Shown here one piece after another: positions 43,998-53,185 of a stretch of DNA of 64,000 nt. Position 1 is the stretch's first letter. Each line of letters begins with the position of its first letter. The notes beneath the pieces are model-generated. The model was not told the DNA's origin. It made no database searches and saw only the letters and a list, made by a program, of their open reading frames with translations. Position numbers and translations under genes: made by a program. This stretch comes from Acidimicrobiia bacterium. GTDB taxonomy: Bacteria; Actinomycetota; Acidimicrobiia; Spongiisociales; UBA5794. The stretch lies in NCBI GenBank assembly GCA_026985095.1, contig JALSQW010000012.1, positions 115,810 to 179,809 of the forward strand. The letters are read 5' to 3'.

Positions 43998-45310
43998 CGT
44001 CACGGATCGCCGCCGTCGACCTGGGGGCCTCATCGGTACGTGTGGCGGTCGTCGACCTGGAAGCGGATCGTCCTGAGGTGGAGATCGTCTCCCGGGTCGC
44101 TCACCGACCGACGCGACGAGGCGACGGCACCCTCCGGTGGGAGCTCGACCGCATCGTATCTGCAGTCCACACCGGCATCGAGCGCGCCCTGGAAGACGGC
44201 CGGCTGGCATCGATCGGCGTCGACACCTGGGGAGTCGACTATGGGCTCCTGGATGCCGACGGCATCCCGCTCGCCGATCCGGTCGCCTATCGAGACGCGA
44301 GGACCACGTCGTGGCGCCAGACGGTCGAACGGGTCGGCGAGCGGAGGCTCTACGAGCTGGCGGGGCTCCAGCTCGTCCCGTACACGACACTCTTCCAACT
44401 CGCGGCGCACGACCGCGATGAGCTGGCATCCGCATCCCGGCTCCTCATGATGCCCGAGCTGGTGACCCATCTCCTGGCGGACGGCATCGACCACGTCGTC
44501 GGGCGAACGCCGGCGGGCACCACCGGTCTGATCGGCATCGACGACGGCGGGTGGTCCGACGAGCTGGTCGCGGCGGCGGGTATCCCCCACCGCCTGCTCC
44601 CCACGGTCATCACCGAGCCTCGACCCGTCGGACGCTTTCGAGGCGTACCCGTGCAGCTCACGGCAGGGCACGACACGGCATGTGCCTTCGCCGCCGCGGC
44701 GGGCCCGGAGGCGATCGTGCTTTCCGCCGGCACCTGGCTGCTCGTCGGGATGCTCGTCGCCGACCCGTTCACCGGCGAAGATGCCTTCGACGCCAACCTG
44801 TCCAATGAGCCCGCCTATCCAGCGGGCTTCCGCCTGCTGCGCAACGTCGCGGGCATGTGGCTCCTCGACCGCTGTCTGGATGCATGGGGCATCTCGATCC
44901 GGGACGCCACCGAGCACCTCGATGTCGAGCTCGACGGACCCACCTTCGACGCCACCGATACGCGGTTCCTCGCCCCCGACGACATGCCCGCGGCCATCGC
45001 CGCCGCGGCCGGCCTGCCCGACCCCGCAGACACACGAACCGTCACCAGCTGCATCCTCCGCTCGCTGGCCACGACCACAGCCGGCATCGTCGACGATCTC
45101 CGAACGGTGACCAGCCGCTCACCCACCGAGATCGTCATCGTCGGTGGCGGGAGTCGCATCGCCGCCTTGAACGGACTCCTCGAGCTCGCCTGTGGCCTTC
45201 CGGTTCGGGTCGGGCCGGTGGAGGCCACGGCCCTCGGGAACGCGCTCATCCAGGGGATCGGGTTGCGACGCTTCGCGTCATTGCAGGAGGCCCAACGATG
45301 GATGCGCTGA
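43994..45310 (+). CDS. rhaB: Rhamnulokinase
   Basis: The 438-residue FGGY-family kinase begins AAVDLGASSVRVAVVDL (phosphate loop) and has the sugar-binding block SIGVDTWGVDYGLLD typical of RhaB. The second nucleotide motif is EIVIVGGGSRIAALNGLLELACGLPV. It phosphorylates L-rhamnulose at C1. It starts at GTG in a 4-bp overlap with the isomerase, and its end overlaps the rhamnosidase start by 13 bp. Confidence 0.92.
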   Translation: MTSRIAAVDLGASSVRVAVVDLEADRPEVEIVSRVAHRPTRRGDGTLRWELDRIVSAVHTGIERALEDGRLASIGVDTWGVDYGLLDADGIPLADPVAYRDARTTSWRQTVERVGERRLYELAGLQLVPYTTLFQLAAHDRDELASASRLLMMPELVTHLLADGIDHVVGRTPAGTTGLIGIDDGGWSDELVAAAGIPHRLLPTVITEPRPVGRFRGVPVQLTAGHDTACAFAAAAGPEAIVLSAGTWLLVGMLVADPFTGEDAFDANLSNEPAYPAGFRLLRNVAGMWLLDRCLDAWGISIRDATEHLDVELDGPTFDATDTRFLAPDDMPAAIAAAAGLPDPADTRTVTSCILRSLATTTAGIVDDLRTVTSRSPTEIVIVGGGSRIAALNGLLELACGLPVRVGPVEATALGNALIQGIGLRRFASLQEAQRWMR

Positions 45311-47697
45311 GTCGATCCTTCGAGGAGCGCCATCGGCGGCGGTGGTCGGCACGGTGGATATGGGACCATCGACCGGGAGAAGTTCACCTCGCCGGCGACG
45401 AAGACGCCGCTTTCGGGGAGCGCTGGGTTGCGTTCCGCAAGGTCCTGTCCCTACCCGACGTCCCTCCCTCGGTCCCTGCACGCCTGTTCGCCGACGGGCG
45501 GTTCGTCTGCTGGGTCAACGGGGCGGAGACCTGTCGCGGGCCCGCACGGGCACTCCGCGGGGCGGCTCGGTACGTCGCGGTCGACCTGGCGCCGTTCCTC
45601 CAGCCTGGGCGGAACGTCATCGCCGTCGTCGTCCATCACCCTGGACGAGCGATGCCTTGGTGGGTGCCCGAACAACCTGTGGGCGAGTTGGGACGCGGGG
45701 CCTTCGCCATGGAGGTCGACCTCGCCGGCCACCACGTGGGCACCGACACCTCATGGCGCTGCTCCGCCGACATCGGCAGGGCCACGCTCCACGACGCCGG
45801 CATCAGAGCGCTTCCCGCCGAACGGATCGCGCTGCGCCGCGCACCGGGCTGGACGCTGCCGGACTACGACGCGTCCGAATGGTCGTCGGCGATCGAGCTC
45901 GACCCGAGGACACCGGGGAGCCCGGACGCGGTCGGCCCACCATCACCTCCGTATGGGCCTCTCCTTCCGCCGCCGAGCCGACCGGCAGACGGCCGACGCC
46001 TGTCCCTGCGCCTCGTCGATCTCCATGGCCGGCACATCCCTCCACGTCTCGCAGAAGCCCTCTCGACCTATCTCGGGAGCGTCCCTCCGATCGGTCTGTG
46101 GATGGCCGACGCCGAGCACGTCACGGTCGGCACCGTCGAGATCGACGGCAGCGCGACCGCCGACTTCCGCTTCGTCCTGGTCGCCGGTGAGCTCCGCGAC
46201 GGTACCGACCTCGGTGCCGACCTCCTCGCGTTGGGTGACGGCGGTCCGGGAAGGTTCCACATCGAGACCTTCCATCCCCGGGGGTTCCGAATGCTGGCGA
46301 TGGCGGTCGCGACCGAGGGGGCGGTGGCCGTGGACGGATGCGCGGTCGTCGAGCGCTTCTCGGTGCCCGCGCGGACCGCCCGGTTCGCCTGTTCGGACCC
46401 GCGCCTGGTGCAGATCTTCGAAGCCGGTCGCGCCACGGTGGATCGCTGCGCCCTCGACACGTATGTCGACTGTCCCACACGCGAGCAGCGCGCCTGGTCG
46501 GTGGATCCGGTGGTCCAGACGATGGTCGACCTGGCGACGTCGGATCGGTGGGACCTGCCCCGCTGGTCGCTCGAGCTCCGCTCGACGCCGAGGCCCGATG
46601 GGATGCTGCCGATGGTGGTGGCCTCCGATCTCGAGGGTGCCCTCACCATCCCGGCCGTGGTCTCCCATCAACTCCGCGCCCTGCGGGAGCTCTGGTGGTA
46701 CACCGGCGACCGCGCGCTCATCGCCGATCTCCTGCCGGCCTTCCGCCGTTCGATGCGGACACTGGCCACCTCGCAACGGTCCGACGGGCTCTTGTGGGAT
46801 GTCCCCGGCTGGAACTTCATCGACTGGGCAGCCGTCGAAACGTCCGGGGCCTCGAGCATCCTCAACGGACTCTGGGGGCGAGCGTTGCTCGACCTGACGG
46901 AGCTGGCCGATGCCGCCGACGATCGCGGGACCGTCGCGTGGGCGCGGGCTCGCCATGCGGAGCTCTGTCGCGGCTTCGAGCGCTTCTGGGATCGCCGGCA
47001 CCTTCGGTACCGGGACCACCTGAACGAGGACGGCTCGTCACAGGCCAGCCAGCACGGCCAGGCTGCCGCCATCGTCGGCGGGCTCGTGCCTGCCGATCGC
47101 CTGGAAGCCCTTGGAGCCTCCATGCTCGACTCGACCCGCATCGTGGAGGCTCGGTGGGGGGTCCCGCCCTCCGGACCACGCCCCGAGGGAAGCGACGTCG
47201 TCCCGCCGGGAACGATCTGGCGCACGCATCCCGATCCATGGTGGAATGTCGACGACCAGCTCGTGGCCGCCCAGCCGTTCTTCCGCTATGTCGTCCACGA
47301 CGCCGCCGTCGCTGCCGGACGGCCCGGGACCATCCCGGGCCTCTGTCTGGACTGGAGCCGGCTCCTCGATCGCGGCGGCTCCACCTTGCCGGAGACCTGG
47401 GAGACCGGCACGACCTGCCACGGCTGGTCCGCGACCCCTACTCGCGATCTGGTCACCGCCACGGTGGGTGTTCGTCCCGCGGTGCCGGGGTTCACCGCGG
47501 CGGCGGTCCGCCCCCATCTCGGCATCCTCTCGTGGGTGTCTGCCACGTTGCCGCATCCCGCCGGGGACCTCACCGTCGAGGTCTCGCCGAACGCGGTCTC
47601 GATCCGTTCTCCCGTGCCGGTCCGGTTCGATCCGGTCAACCTGTGGGGCGGATCGCCGCGGGAGCTCCCGCCGGGTCGGCATCGGCTGGGTCCGTGA
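45298..47697 (+). CDS. Alpha-L-rhamnosidase (GH78-like), intracellular
   Basis: A 799-residue protein with an N-terminal beta-sandwich region (about 1-200; SARWIWDHRP, then RYVAVDLAPFLQPGRNVIAVVVHH) and an (alpha/alpha)6 barrel. Catalytic-region acids are expected in DTYVDCPTREQRAW and further in DGLLWDVPGWNFIDW. It would release L-rhamnose from imported rhamnosides. No signal peptide is present, so substrates must enter first, which matches the ABC importer. Its 3' end overlaps the convergent cupin gene by 62 bp. Confidence 0.85.
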   Translation: MDALSRSFEERHRRRWSARWIWDHRPGEVHLAGDEDAAFGERWVAFRKVLSLPDVPPSVPARLFADGRFVCWVNGAETCRGPARALRGAARYVAVDLAPFLQPGRNVIAVVVHHPGRAMPWWVPEQPVGELGRGAFAMEVDLAGHHVGTDTSWRCSADIGRATLHDAGIRALPAERIALRRAPGWTLPDYDASEWSSAIELDPRTPGSPDAVGPPSPPYGPLLPPPSRPADGRRLSLRLVDLHGRHIPPRLAEALSTYLGSVPPIGLWMADAEHVTVGTVEIDGSATADFRFVLVAGELRDGTDLGADLLALGDGGPGRFHIETFHPRGFRMLAMAVATEGAVAVDGCAVVERFSVPARTARFACSDPRLVQIFEAGRATVDRCALDTYVDCPTREQRAWSVDPVVQTMVDLATSDRWDLPRWSLELRSTPRPDGMLPMVVASDLEGALTIPAVVSHQLRALRELWWYTGDRALIADLLPAFRRSMRTLATSQRSDGLLWDVPGWNFIDWAAVETSGASSILNGLWGRALLDLTELADAADDRGTVAWARARHAELCRGFERFWDRRHLRYRDHLNEDGSSQASQHGQAAAIVGGLVPADRLEALGASMLDSTRIVEARWGVPPSGPRPEGSDVVPPGTIWRTHPDPWWNVDDQLVAAQPFFRYVVHDAAVAAGRPGTIPGLCLDWSRLLDRGGSTLPETWETGTTCHGWSATPTRDLVTATVGVRPAVPGFTAAAVRPHLGILSWVSATLPHPAGDLTVEVSPNAVSIRSPVPVRFDPVNLWGGSPRELPPGRHRLGP

Positions 47698-48301
47698 GAT
47701 GCCAGGCCACGACGGGCCCGCCGAGATCGCCGGGCACCTCGTCACCTTCCCGAAGCTCCATGATCGTGCGCCGGCCGACGTCCACGAGGATCACCGCCCC
47801 TTGGACGACGGTGGACGAGCCACCCGCCAGACGCCCCACGCGGACCCGACCATGACGGACGATGGGATGCCACCGGCCAGCGGGGCCGGCGACCGGGGAA
47901 CCGCCCGAGAGCGGATAGCAAGCGATCGGTGCGGTCGGCGACTCGGGCTCGTCGAGTAGCCAACTCGGGGGCCGATCGAAACGGGCCACGGCGAGGGTCG
48001 CGTGACGGGTGTGGGTATGGATCCGGGGGGTTCCCGCCGGGATGACGGTGTAGGTGTCTGTCGGCGTCTCGAGCCCCGAGTAGGCGAGGTCGCCCTCCAA
48101 AGTGAGGTATCCCTCCTCGACGTCGAGGTAGGCGGCACCTGGACGGGTGAAGCCCGGCGGGAACCGCACGACCGTCCACGCAGATCCGTCGGCCGCGATC
48201 CCGAGACGAGCCACTCGAACCTCCCGATGGCCCCCGGGAAGCCGAAGCGGCACGAATCCCCGCTCCAGAGGACCCGGCCTGATCCGCCCACGGTCCGCCA
48301 T
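47636..48301 (-). CDS. Cupin-domain protein
   Basis: A 221-residue two-part cupin. The N-terminal barrel contains a GAAYLDVEEGYLTLEGDL strand set and PRIHTHTRHATLAVARFD with histidines. The start at 48301 has GAGGG just upstream; the longer frame runs into the repeat array and is rejected. Cupins near sugar genes can be isomerases or sugar sensors. The metal ligands are not complete enough to name an activity. Confidence 0.65.
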   Translation of the reverse strand: MADRGRIRPGPLERGFVPLRLPGGHREVRVARLGIAADGSAWTVVRFPPGFTRPGAAYLDVEEGYLTLEGDLAYSGLETPTDTYTVIPAGTPRIHTHTRHATLAVARFDRPPSWLLDEPESPTAPIACYPLSGGSPVAGPAGRWHPIVRHGRVRVGRLAGGSSTVVQGAVILVDVGRRTIMELREGDEVPGDLGGPVVAWHLTDPADADPAGAPAAIRPTG

Positions 48302-48430
48302 CGTGCCCTCTGCGACCTCCGCCCGACTCTCGATCAGCCTAGCCGCGGGGCAGTTGGACCGACCGCTCTCCGATGCCCCCGCCGCGAAGGCCGCCGAGCC
48401 GGCAGGCAAGGCCGTACCAGAGGGTACGGC

Positions 48431-48541
48431 GAACCCAGGGTTCAGGACACCCCTCTCGGGGTACAGCGAACCCAGGGTTCAGGACACCCCTCTCGGGGTA
48501 CGGCGAACCCAGGGTTCAGGACACCCCTCTCGGGGTGTCCC
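48431..48541. repeat. Three tandem 37-bp repeats forming hairpins
   Basis: Units begin at 48431, 48468 and 48505 with GAACCCAGGGTTC (a palindrome) followed by ACCCC-TCTC-GGGGT (a hairpin). The last unit has a longer perfect stem, GGACACCCC with GGGGTGTCC. The array lies just beyond the HAD gene stop and before the cupin start on the same strand, so it may act as a terminator or mRNA 3' structure. The remaining 48302-48430 shows only a further CCGTACC/GGTACGG stem. Confidence 0.85.
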
Positions 48542-48558
48542 CGGCCCACGGTTCGGCG

Positions 48559-49356
48559 TCATCGACTCCACGAGTCGATGACGGCCGGGAGCTCGGCGAT
48601 GGAGGCCGCCACCACGTCGGGTCGGTGGGTGTCGTCGGCGGCCTCGGCATCCGCCTGCGTGCTCGACCCGGTGAGGACGAGCACCGTCCGCATCCCGGCG
48701 GCCTTCCCCATGGCGATGTCGGTGGCGAGCTGATCACCGACGACGACGGTGCGCCGAGGGGTGGCACCGAGGATCCTGGCGGCCATGCGTCCGGCCCACG
48801 GCGACGGCTTGCCGGTGACCAGCGGGGCGACACCGGTGGCGTAGGCGACGGCTTCGATCATCGGACCGGTCCCCGGAGCGAACCCCTCCGCGACGGGGAC
48901 CTTGGGGTCGGCGTTGGTGGCGACGAACTCGGCGCCGCCCCAGATGGCGCGGCAGACGATCTCCAGACGCCCCTGATCGAAGGCCGGGTCCTTCCCCATC
49001 ACAACCACCTCGGCCCGGTCCGCCTCTTCCCACCCGACGAGGTCGATGCCCTTCGCCTGAAGAGCTTCGGTCAACCCGACGTTCCCCACCGCCAGGACGG
49101 GTCGGCCCGGATGCAGCTCGGCGACGGCCTCGGCGGCGACGAGCGCCGAGGTGACGACCTCGCCGGGGGCGGCGTCGATCCCCATGGCGGCGAGCTTGTC
49201 GACCCATCGGGCCACCGGGCTCTGATTGTCGTTGGTGAAGAAGGCGTACCGGACACCGCGCGCCCGCAGCTCGGCGAGGGCCTCGAGGGCGCCGGGGAGG
49301 GCCTTCCGACCGCGGGCCACCGTGCCGTCGATGTCGAGGACGGCGCCGTCGATCAT
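48559..49356 (-). CDS. HAD superfamily phosphatase, NagD type
   Basis: The 265-residue HAD-IIA protein has motif I (VLDIDGTVARG), motif II (AFFTNDNQSP), motif III lysine (VTGKPSPW) and motif IV (VVGDQLATDIAMGKAAGM). It should remove phosphate from a small molecule such as a nucleotide or phosphoglycolate. Its start overlaps the UbiD stop by 4 bp, so it is translated with the decarboxylase. A link to prenylated-flavin or aromatic metabolism is not evident from sequence. Confidence 0.87.
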   Translation of the reverse strand: MIDGAVLDIDGTVARGRKALPGALEALAELRARGVRYAFFTNDNQSPVARWVDKLAAMGIDAAPGEVVTSALVAAEAVAELHPGRPVLAVGNVGLTEALQAKGIDLVGWEEADRAEVVVMGKDPAFDQGRLEIVCRAIWGGAEFVATNADPKVPVAEGFAPGTGPMIEAVAYATGVAPLVTGKPSPWAGRMAARILGATPRRTVVVGDQLATDIAMGKAAGMRTVLVLTGSSTQADAEAADDTHRPDVVAASIAELPAVIDSWSR

Positions 49357-50789
49357 CCGCCGACGTACTCCTCCCAGTGGTCGCGCACGAATCGCTCCAT
49401 CTCGGGATCGAGTCGGATCGGGATGGGCCGTTCCTCCTCCGGCCACTCGTACGGCGTCGTGCAGTCGATGATCAGCCGGTTGGTCAAGAACCGGGCCGAG
49501 CGCGGCAGCGACGGGTCGAGCGGGGTGGAGCGGCCGCGATGGAGCACCTGGCTGCCGAACCCGGGTTGGAACTTGAAGCTCATGGCGTACAGCACCTGGT
49601 CCATGTTCTCCGGATCGATGTCCTCGTCGACGACGATGACGGTCTTGAGTCCGTAGTTGCCGGTGGTCGACGCGAAGGCGGCGAGGGCCACCTGGGTCGA
49701 GTGCCCCGGGTACATGGGCCGCATGGAGATGATCGCCAGCATCCGTCCCGCCGACGGGGGCGGGCCGTAGACGGCCTTGATGCCCGGGATCTGGGCTCGT
49801 TTCAGGTCGTTCCACAACGATGCGGTCCGGTTGACGCCCATCACCATGTGGGTGTCGGTGGTGGGTCGTCCCACCGTCGTGGACCACAGGATCGGCTCGG
49901 TGCGGTGGGTGATGGCCTGGACGTGCATGAAGTACGTCGGCTCGTCACCTTTGCCCGAGTAGTGCCCGGTGTACTCCCCGAAGGGGCCTTCGGCGATCCG
50001 CTCGCCCGGCATCATGACACCTTCGACGACCCACTCGGCCGCCGCCGGCACGAGCAGGTCGCTCGTCTCGGCCTCGACGACCTTCACCGGCGCGCCGCGG
50101 AGGGCTCCGGCGACGTCGTACTCGGATTCCTCGAGACCGAACAGCGTGCTCCCACACATGAACAGGGTCGGGTCCGCGCCCGAGACGTAGGCGATGGGCA
50201 TGGGGATGCCGGCTTCCTCGTAGGCGCGGTGGTCGATCTCGCCGTCCTTGCCCTTGATCATGTAGACGCAGAGCTTGTCGTCGTCCTTGATCATGGCCCG
50301 GTAGGTGCCGAGGTTGAGCCGTCCGGTCTCGAGGTTGCGGGTGATGGCGTACCCGGCGGTCCCGAAGTAGCGACCGCCGTCGAGGGGGTAGAACCACGGC
50401 GCCGGGATCTTGGACAGCTTGGCGTCGTCGCCGACGAGCACGTTCTCCTTCGTCGGGGCATCGGATCGATCCACCTCGACCGGGGGCACCATGTTGCCGT
50501 GGATCCGTTCGACCCACTCCTGGGACAGATGCATGAGACTGGTGTCGGGAGGCATCTCGAGCGCCAACGCGAGGCGCTCCCTGGCGGTCAGCGCGCTCGT
50601 GAACACCCGGTGACCCGGGTAGTCCTTGATGTGCTCGAACAGCAGTGCCTTGCCGCCGCCTTGGCGTTCCTCGTTCACCTTGGCCACGTGGCTCAGTTCG
50701 AGGTTCCAGTCGACCTCGCGCTTGACCCGGAGGAGCTCTCCCTCCTGGTCGAGTCGGTCGAGGAAGCTGCGTAGGTCGTCGTAGGGCAT
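49353..50789 (-). CDS. UbiD-family prenylated-FMN decarboxylase
   Basis: This 478-residue UbiD-type enzyme has the cofactor-binding and catalytic segment GERIAEGPFGEYTGHYSG, whose glutamate residues act with an arginine (YAITRNLETGRLNLGTYR region). It also has MIKGKDGEIDHRAYEEAGIPMPIAYVSGADP. Such enzymes decarboxylate, or in reverse carboxylate, aromatic and alpha,beta-unsaturated acids. The UbiX-like gene nearby would supply prenyl-FMN. The IclR gene upstream is likely its regulator. An aromatic acid substrate fits the region. Confidence 0.9.
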   Translation of the reverse strand: MPYDDLRSFLDRLDQEGELLRVKREVDWNLELSHVAKVNEERQGGGKALLFEHIKDYPGHRVFTSALTARERLALALEMPPDTSLMHLSQEWVERIHGNMVPPVEVDRSDAPTKENVLVGDDAKLSKIPAPWFYPLDGGRYFGTAGYAITRNLETGRLNLGTYRAMIKDDDKLCVYMIKGKDGEIDHRAYEEAGIPMPIAYVSGADPTLFMCGSTLFGLEESEYDVAGALRGAPVKVVEAETSDLLVPAAAEWVVEGVMMPGERIAEGPFGEYTGHYSGKGDEPTYFMHVQAITHRTEPILWSTTVGRPTTDTHMVMGVNRTASLWNDLKRAQIPGIKAVYGPPPSAGRMLAIISMRPMYPGHSTQVALAAFASTTGNYGLKTVIVVDEDIDPENMDQVLYAMSFKFQPGFGSQVLHRGRSTPLDPSLPRSARFLTNRLIIDCTTPYEWPEEERPIPIRLDPEMERFVRDHWEEYVGG

Positions 50790-50811
50790 GGTCGCTCTCC
50801 TCCTTGGTCGT

Positions 50812-51573
50812 TCACAGATCGGCGCCGAGTCGCCGTGAGATCTCGTCCGCCGCCTCCAGGGCGGCCTTGATCGCCACCTCGCCGGGTTGGTCCTCACTGC
50901 GGGCAGTGAACCCGACGATGGTGAGGCCGGCCACGACCCGGTCGTCGACCCCCCGCAGCGGCACCGAGACGGCCCGGACTCCGAGCAGGTACTCCTCCCG
51001 GTCGTCGACCGCGTACCCCTGGCGACGGACCTCGGCCAGCTCGGCCTCGAGCTCGTCGGGATCGGTGATGGTCGCCGGGGTGAACGCCTCGAGGCCGTGG
51101 CGGGCGATGAGTCGGTCGACGTCCGAGGAGGGCATCCAGGCCAGGAACACCCGTCCGAAGGACCCCGCGGAGAACGGGATGTGCTGACCGATGGTGGCCG
51201 ACACATGGAGCCCGCCGATGGGATCGACCTTGTCGATGACGACGATGTGGTCGTCGTGGAAGGTGCCGAGGAGCACGGTCTTGCGGGTCTCGGCGACGAG
51301 GGTCTCCATGAACGGCCGGGCGATGCGACGGACGTCGGTCTGCTCGTGGGCGAGATGCCCGAGCCGGATGAGGGCGGGTCCGAGGCGGTACCGGAGCGTG
51401 GTCGGGTCGCGGAGGAGGAACCGGTCGGCGACGAGGGTGGCGAGGATCCCATGCGCCGTCGACTTGTTGAGGTCGAGGTGGTCGACGAGCTCCGACAGCG
51501 ACCACTCGTCGCGGGTCTCGAAGGCCCGCAGGATGCCGATCGCTCGCTCGACCGCGGACACCTTGCCGGCCAT
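50812..51573 (-). CDS. IclR family regulator
   Basis: A 253-residue IclR protein with an N-terminal winged helix (SAVERAIGILRAFETRDEWSLSELVDHLDLNKSTAHGILATL) and a C-terminal effector domain including RVFLAWMPSSDVDRLI. It sits 22 bp before the UbiD gene on the same strand and probably controls it. IclR regulators often respond to aromatic acids. A candidate site lies at 51635. Confidence 0.88.
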   Translation of the reverse strand: MAGKVSAVERAIGILRAFETRDEWSLSELVDHLDLNKSTAHGILATLVADRFLLRDPTTLRYRLGPALIRLGHLAHEQTDVRRIARPFMETLVAETRKTVLLGTFHDDHIVVIDKVDPIGGLHVSATIGQHIPFSAGSFGRVFLAWMPSSDVDRLIARHGLEAFTPATITDPDELEAELAEVRRQGYAVDDREEYLLGVRAVSVPLRGVDDRVVAGLTIVGFTARSEDQPGEVAIKAALEAADEISRRLGADL

Positions 51574-51634
51574 CAGGCTCCCATCGTGATGCGGCCGAAG
51601 GATGGCCGCTGGGTTGTTCGCATCACAGAACTCC

Positions 51635-51650
51635 GTTCGCTATATAGAAC
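51635..51650. promoter_or_regulatory. Probable IclR operator, GTTCGCTATATAGAAC
   Basis: The 16-bp element has GTTC and GAAC ends around a CTATATAG palindrome and lies 62 bp before the IclR start. It is the only AT-rich symmetric element in this stretch (51574-51703), so it may also contain the promoter. Confidence 0.5.
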
Positions 51651-51703
51651 ACCTCGAACGTAGCCCACCGCCCGAGGTGCTGTCAAGGGACGACCGGGTT
51701 CGG

Positions 51704-52267
51704 CTACCCCCCGGACCAGCGATCGGTCAGGTCGTTGGCGAGTCCGAGGAGGTCGAGGACCCGGCCCACCGTGTGGTCGATGATCTGGGCCACCGACGTG
51801 GGGCGGTGATAGAGCGCGGGGACCGGGGGCATCACGATGGCGCCGATCTCGATCGCCTGGACGAGGAGGCGAGCATGCCCGAGATGCAGCGGCGTCTCAC
51901 GGGGCAACAGGACGAGCGGGCGCCGCTCCTTGAGCGTCACGTCGGCCGCTCGCAGGAGCAGGTTGGCCGAGTAGGAGTTGGCGATCCCCGACAGCGTCTT
52001 CATCGAGCACGGGGCCACGACCATCCCGGCCGTACGGAACGAACCGGACGAGACCGAGGCGGCGATGTCGTCGATCGGATGTACCACGTCGGCGAGCGCC
52101 TCGACGGCGGACACGTCGAGGTCCGTCTCGAGCTCGATGGTCCGTCGGGCTCCTCCGCTCACGATGAGATGGGTCTCGATCTCGCGGCGCTCGCGCAGCA
52201 CCTCCAGGACCCGGATCCCGTACGCCACCCCGCTGGCTCCGGCGAGCCCGACGACGATGCGTTCCAC
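51704..52267 (-). CDS. ubiX: UbiX-like flavin prenyltransferase
   Basis: A 187-residue flavoprotein of the UbiX/Pad1 family. It begins IVVGLAGASGVAYGIRVLEVL and has the flavin and prenyl-phosphate segments VVAPCSMKTLSGIANSYSANLLLRAADVTLKERRPLVLLPRETPLH. It attaches a dimethylallyl group to FMN to make the UbiD cofactor. The GTG start at 52267 has a strong GGGAGGG site; the frame upstream is longer but lacks one. It stands in the same direction as IclR-UbiD, separated by a promoter region. Confidence 0.92.
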   Translation of the reverse strand: MERIVVGLAGASGVAYGIRVLEVLRERREIETHLIVSGGARRTIELETDLDVSAVEALADVVHPIDDIAASVSSGSFRTAGMVVAPCSMKTLSGIANSYSANLLLRAADVTLKERRPLVLLPRETPLHLGHARLLVQAIEIGAIVMPPVPALYHRPTSVAQIIDHTVGRVLDLLGLANDLTDRWSGG

Positions 52268-52350
52268 AGCGCTCCCTCCCGCGACGACGCCCCGAGCGTA
52301 GCCCACGGGAGCTGGCCCGCTACGCTCGGGGATCCCACCCGAGGAGGCCG

Positions 52351-52794
52351 ATGGACGAGCTTCGTGACGCCGCCCTGGCCGTGCTCGCCGGCTGTGAGGT
52401 GGCGACCCTGGCCACCGCCGGTCCCGACGGGCCGTGGGCCTCGCCGGTCTTCTACGCCCCGGACGGCTTCGACCTCATCTTCGTCTCGTCGCCCCGCAGC
52501 CGTCATGCCCGCCAGCTCGCCGCCGACCCCCGCTGCGCCGCCGCGATCCATCCCGAACCCGAGGACTGGCGGACGATCACCGGCGTCCAGCTCGGCGGCC
52601 GGGTCGAGACGCTGCACGGCGCGGGCCGAGCCTCCGCGATGGCCCGCTACGTCCGCCGCTTCCCTTTCGTCGATCCCGAACACGCCCCCGAGATGGTGCG
52701 TCGAGCCCTCGCCGGGATCGCCTGGTACCGCTTCGTCGCCGAGGAGGTCTACCTCGTCGACAACACCCGCGGCTTCGGCCGGATCGAGGTGTGA
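52351..52794 (+). CDS. Pyridoxamine 5'-phosphate oxidase-like flavin/F420-binding protein
   Basis: A 147-residue split-barrel protein (PNPOx-like) with LATLATAGPDGPWASPVFYAP-type opening strands (VATLATAGPDGPWASP) and SSPRSRHARQLAADPRCAAAIHPE. It probably binds FMN or F420. The start follows GAGGAGG. It is divergent from the UbiX gene. Its substrate is unknown. Confidence 0.8.
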   Translation: MDELRDAALAVLAGCEVATLATAGPDGPWASPVFYAPDGFDLIFVSSPRSRHARQLAADPRCAAAIHPEPEDWRTITGVQLGGRVETLHGAGRASAMARYVRRFPFVDPEHAPEMVRRALAGIAWYRFVAEEVYLVDNTRGFGRIEV

Positions 52795-52921
52795 GCGATG
52801 ACCCTCGCCGCCCTTCCCTGTCCTCTTCTCCGCCGCGGACGCGGGGTACGTCGATCGCGCGGGAATGCTGGCGCGGTGCCAGATCTACGGACACAGGGGG
52901 CACAACTGGTGGGGGGTGCTG

Positions 52922-53176
52922 ATGAGCACCGGACTGCCCGTGGCGCGGATGGCGATCGCCGCGTCGGTGTTCCTCGCCGCTTGTTCGTCGGCGTCCGCGC
53001 CACCGTCTGCCACCACCCCGGTCCCCGATCCGACCTCCACACGAGACCTCGCCGACACCGGGGGCGGCTCGATCCGGCCGATCGCCCTCGCCGAGCTCCC
53101 GGCCATCTCCACCGCCGCCATCGAGGCCACCATCGTCGACATCGACGGACTGGCCCGTGCCGTCGAGGGCGGATAG
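52922..53176 (+). CDS. Small putative lipoprotein
   Basis: The 84-residue product starts with MSTGLPVARMAIAASVFLAAC, a signal peptide with lipobox cysteine at residue 21, followed by a Ser/Pro/Thr-rich linker and a short acidic tail. A GGGGGG tract precedes the ATG. No domain is recognised. Its small size leaves some doubt that it is a real gene. Confidence 0.45.
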   Translation: MSTGLPVARMAIAASVFLAACSSASAPPSATTPVPDPTSTRDLADTGGGSIRPIALAELPAISTAAIEATIVDIDGLARAVEGG

Positions 53177-53185
53177 CGAACGGCT

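Noticed and set aside
48431-48541. CRISPR array
   Set aside because: The 37-bp units are directly joined with no variable spacers, and no cas genes are near.
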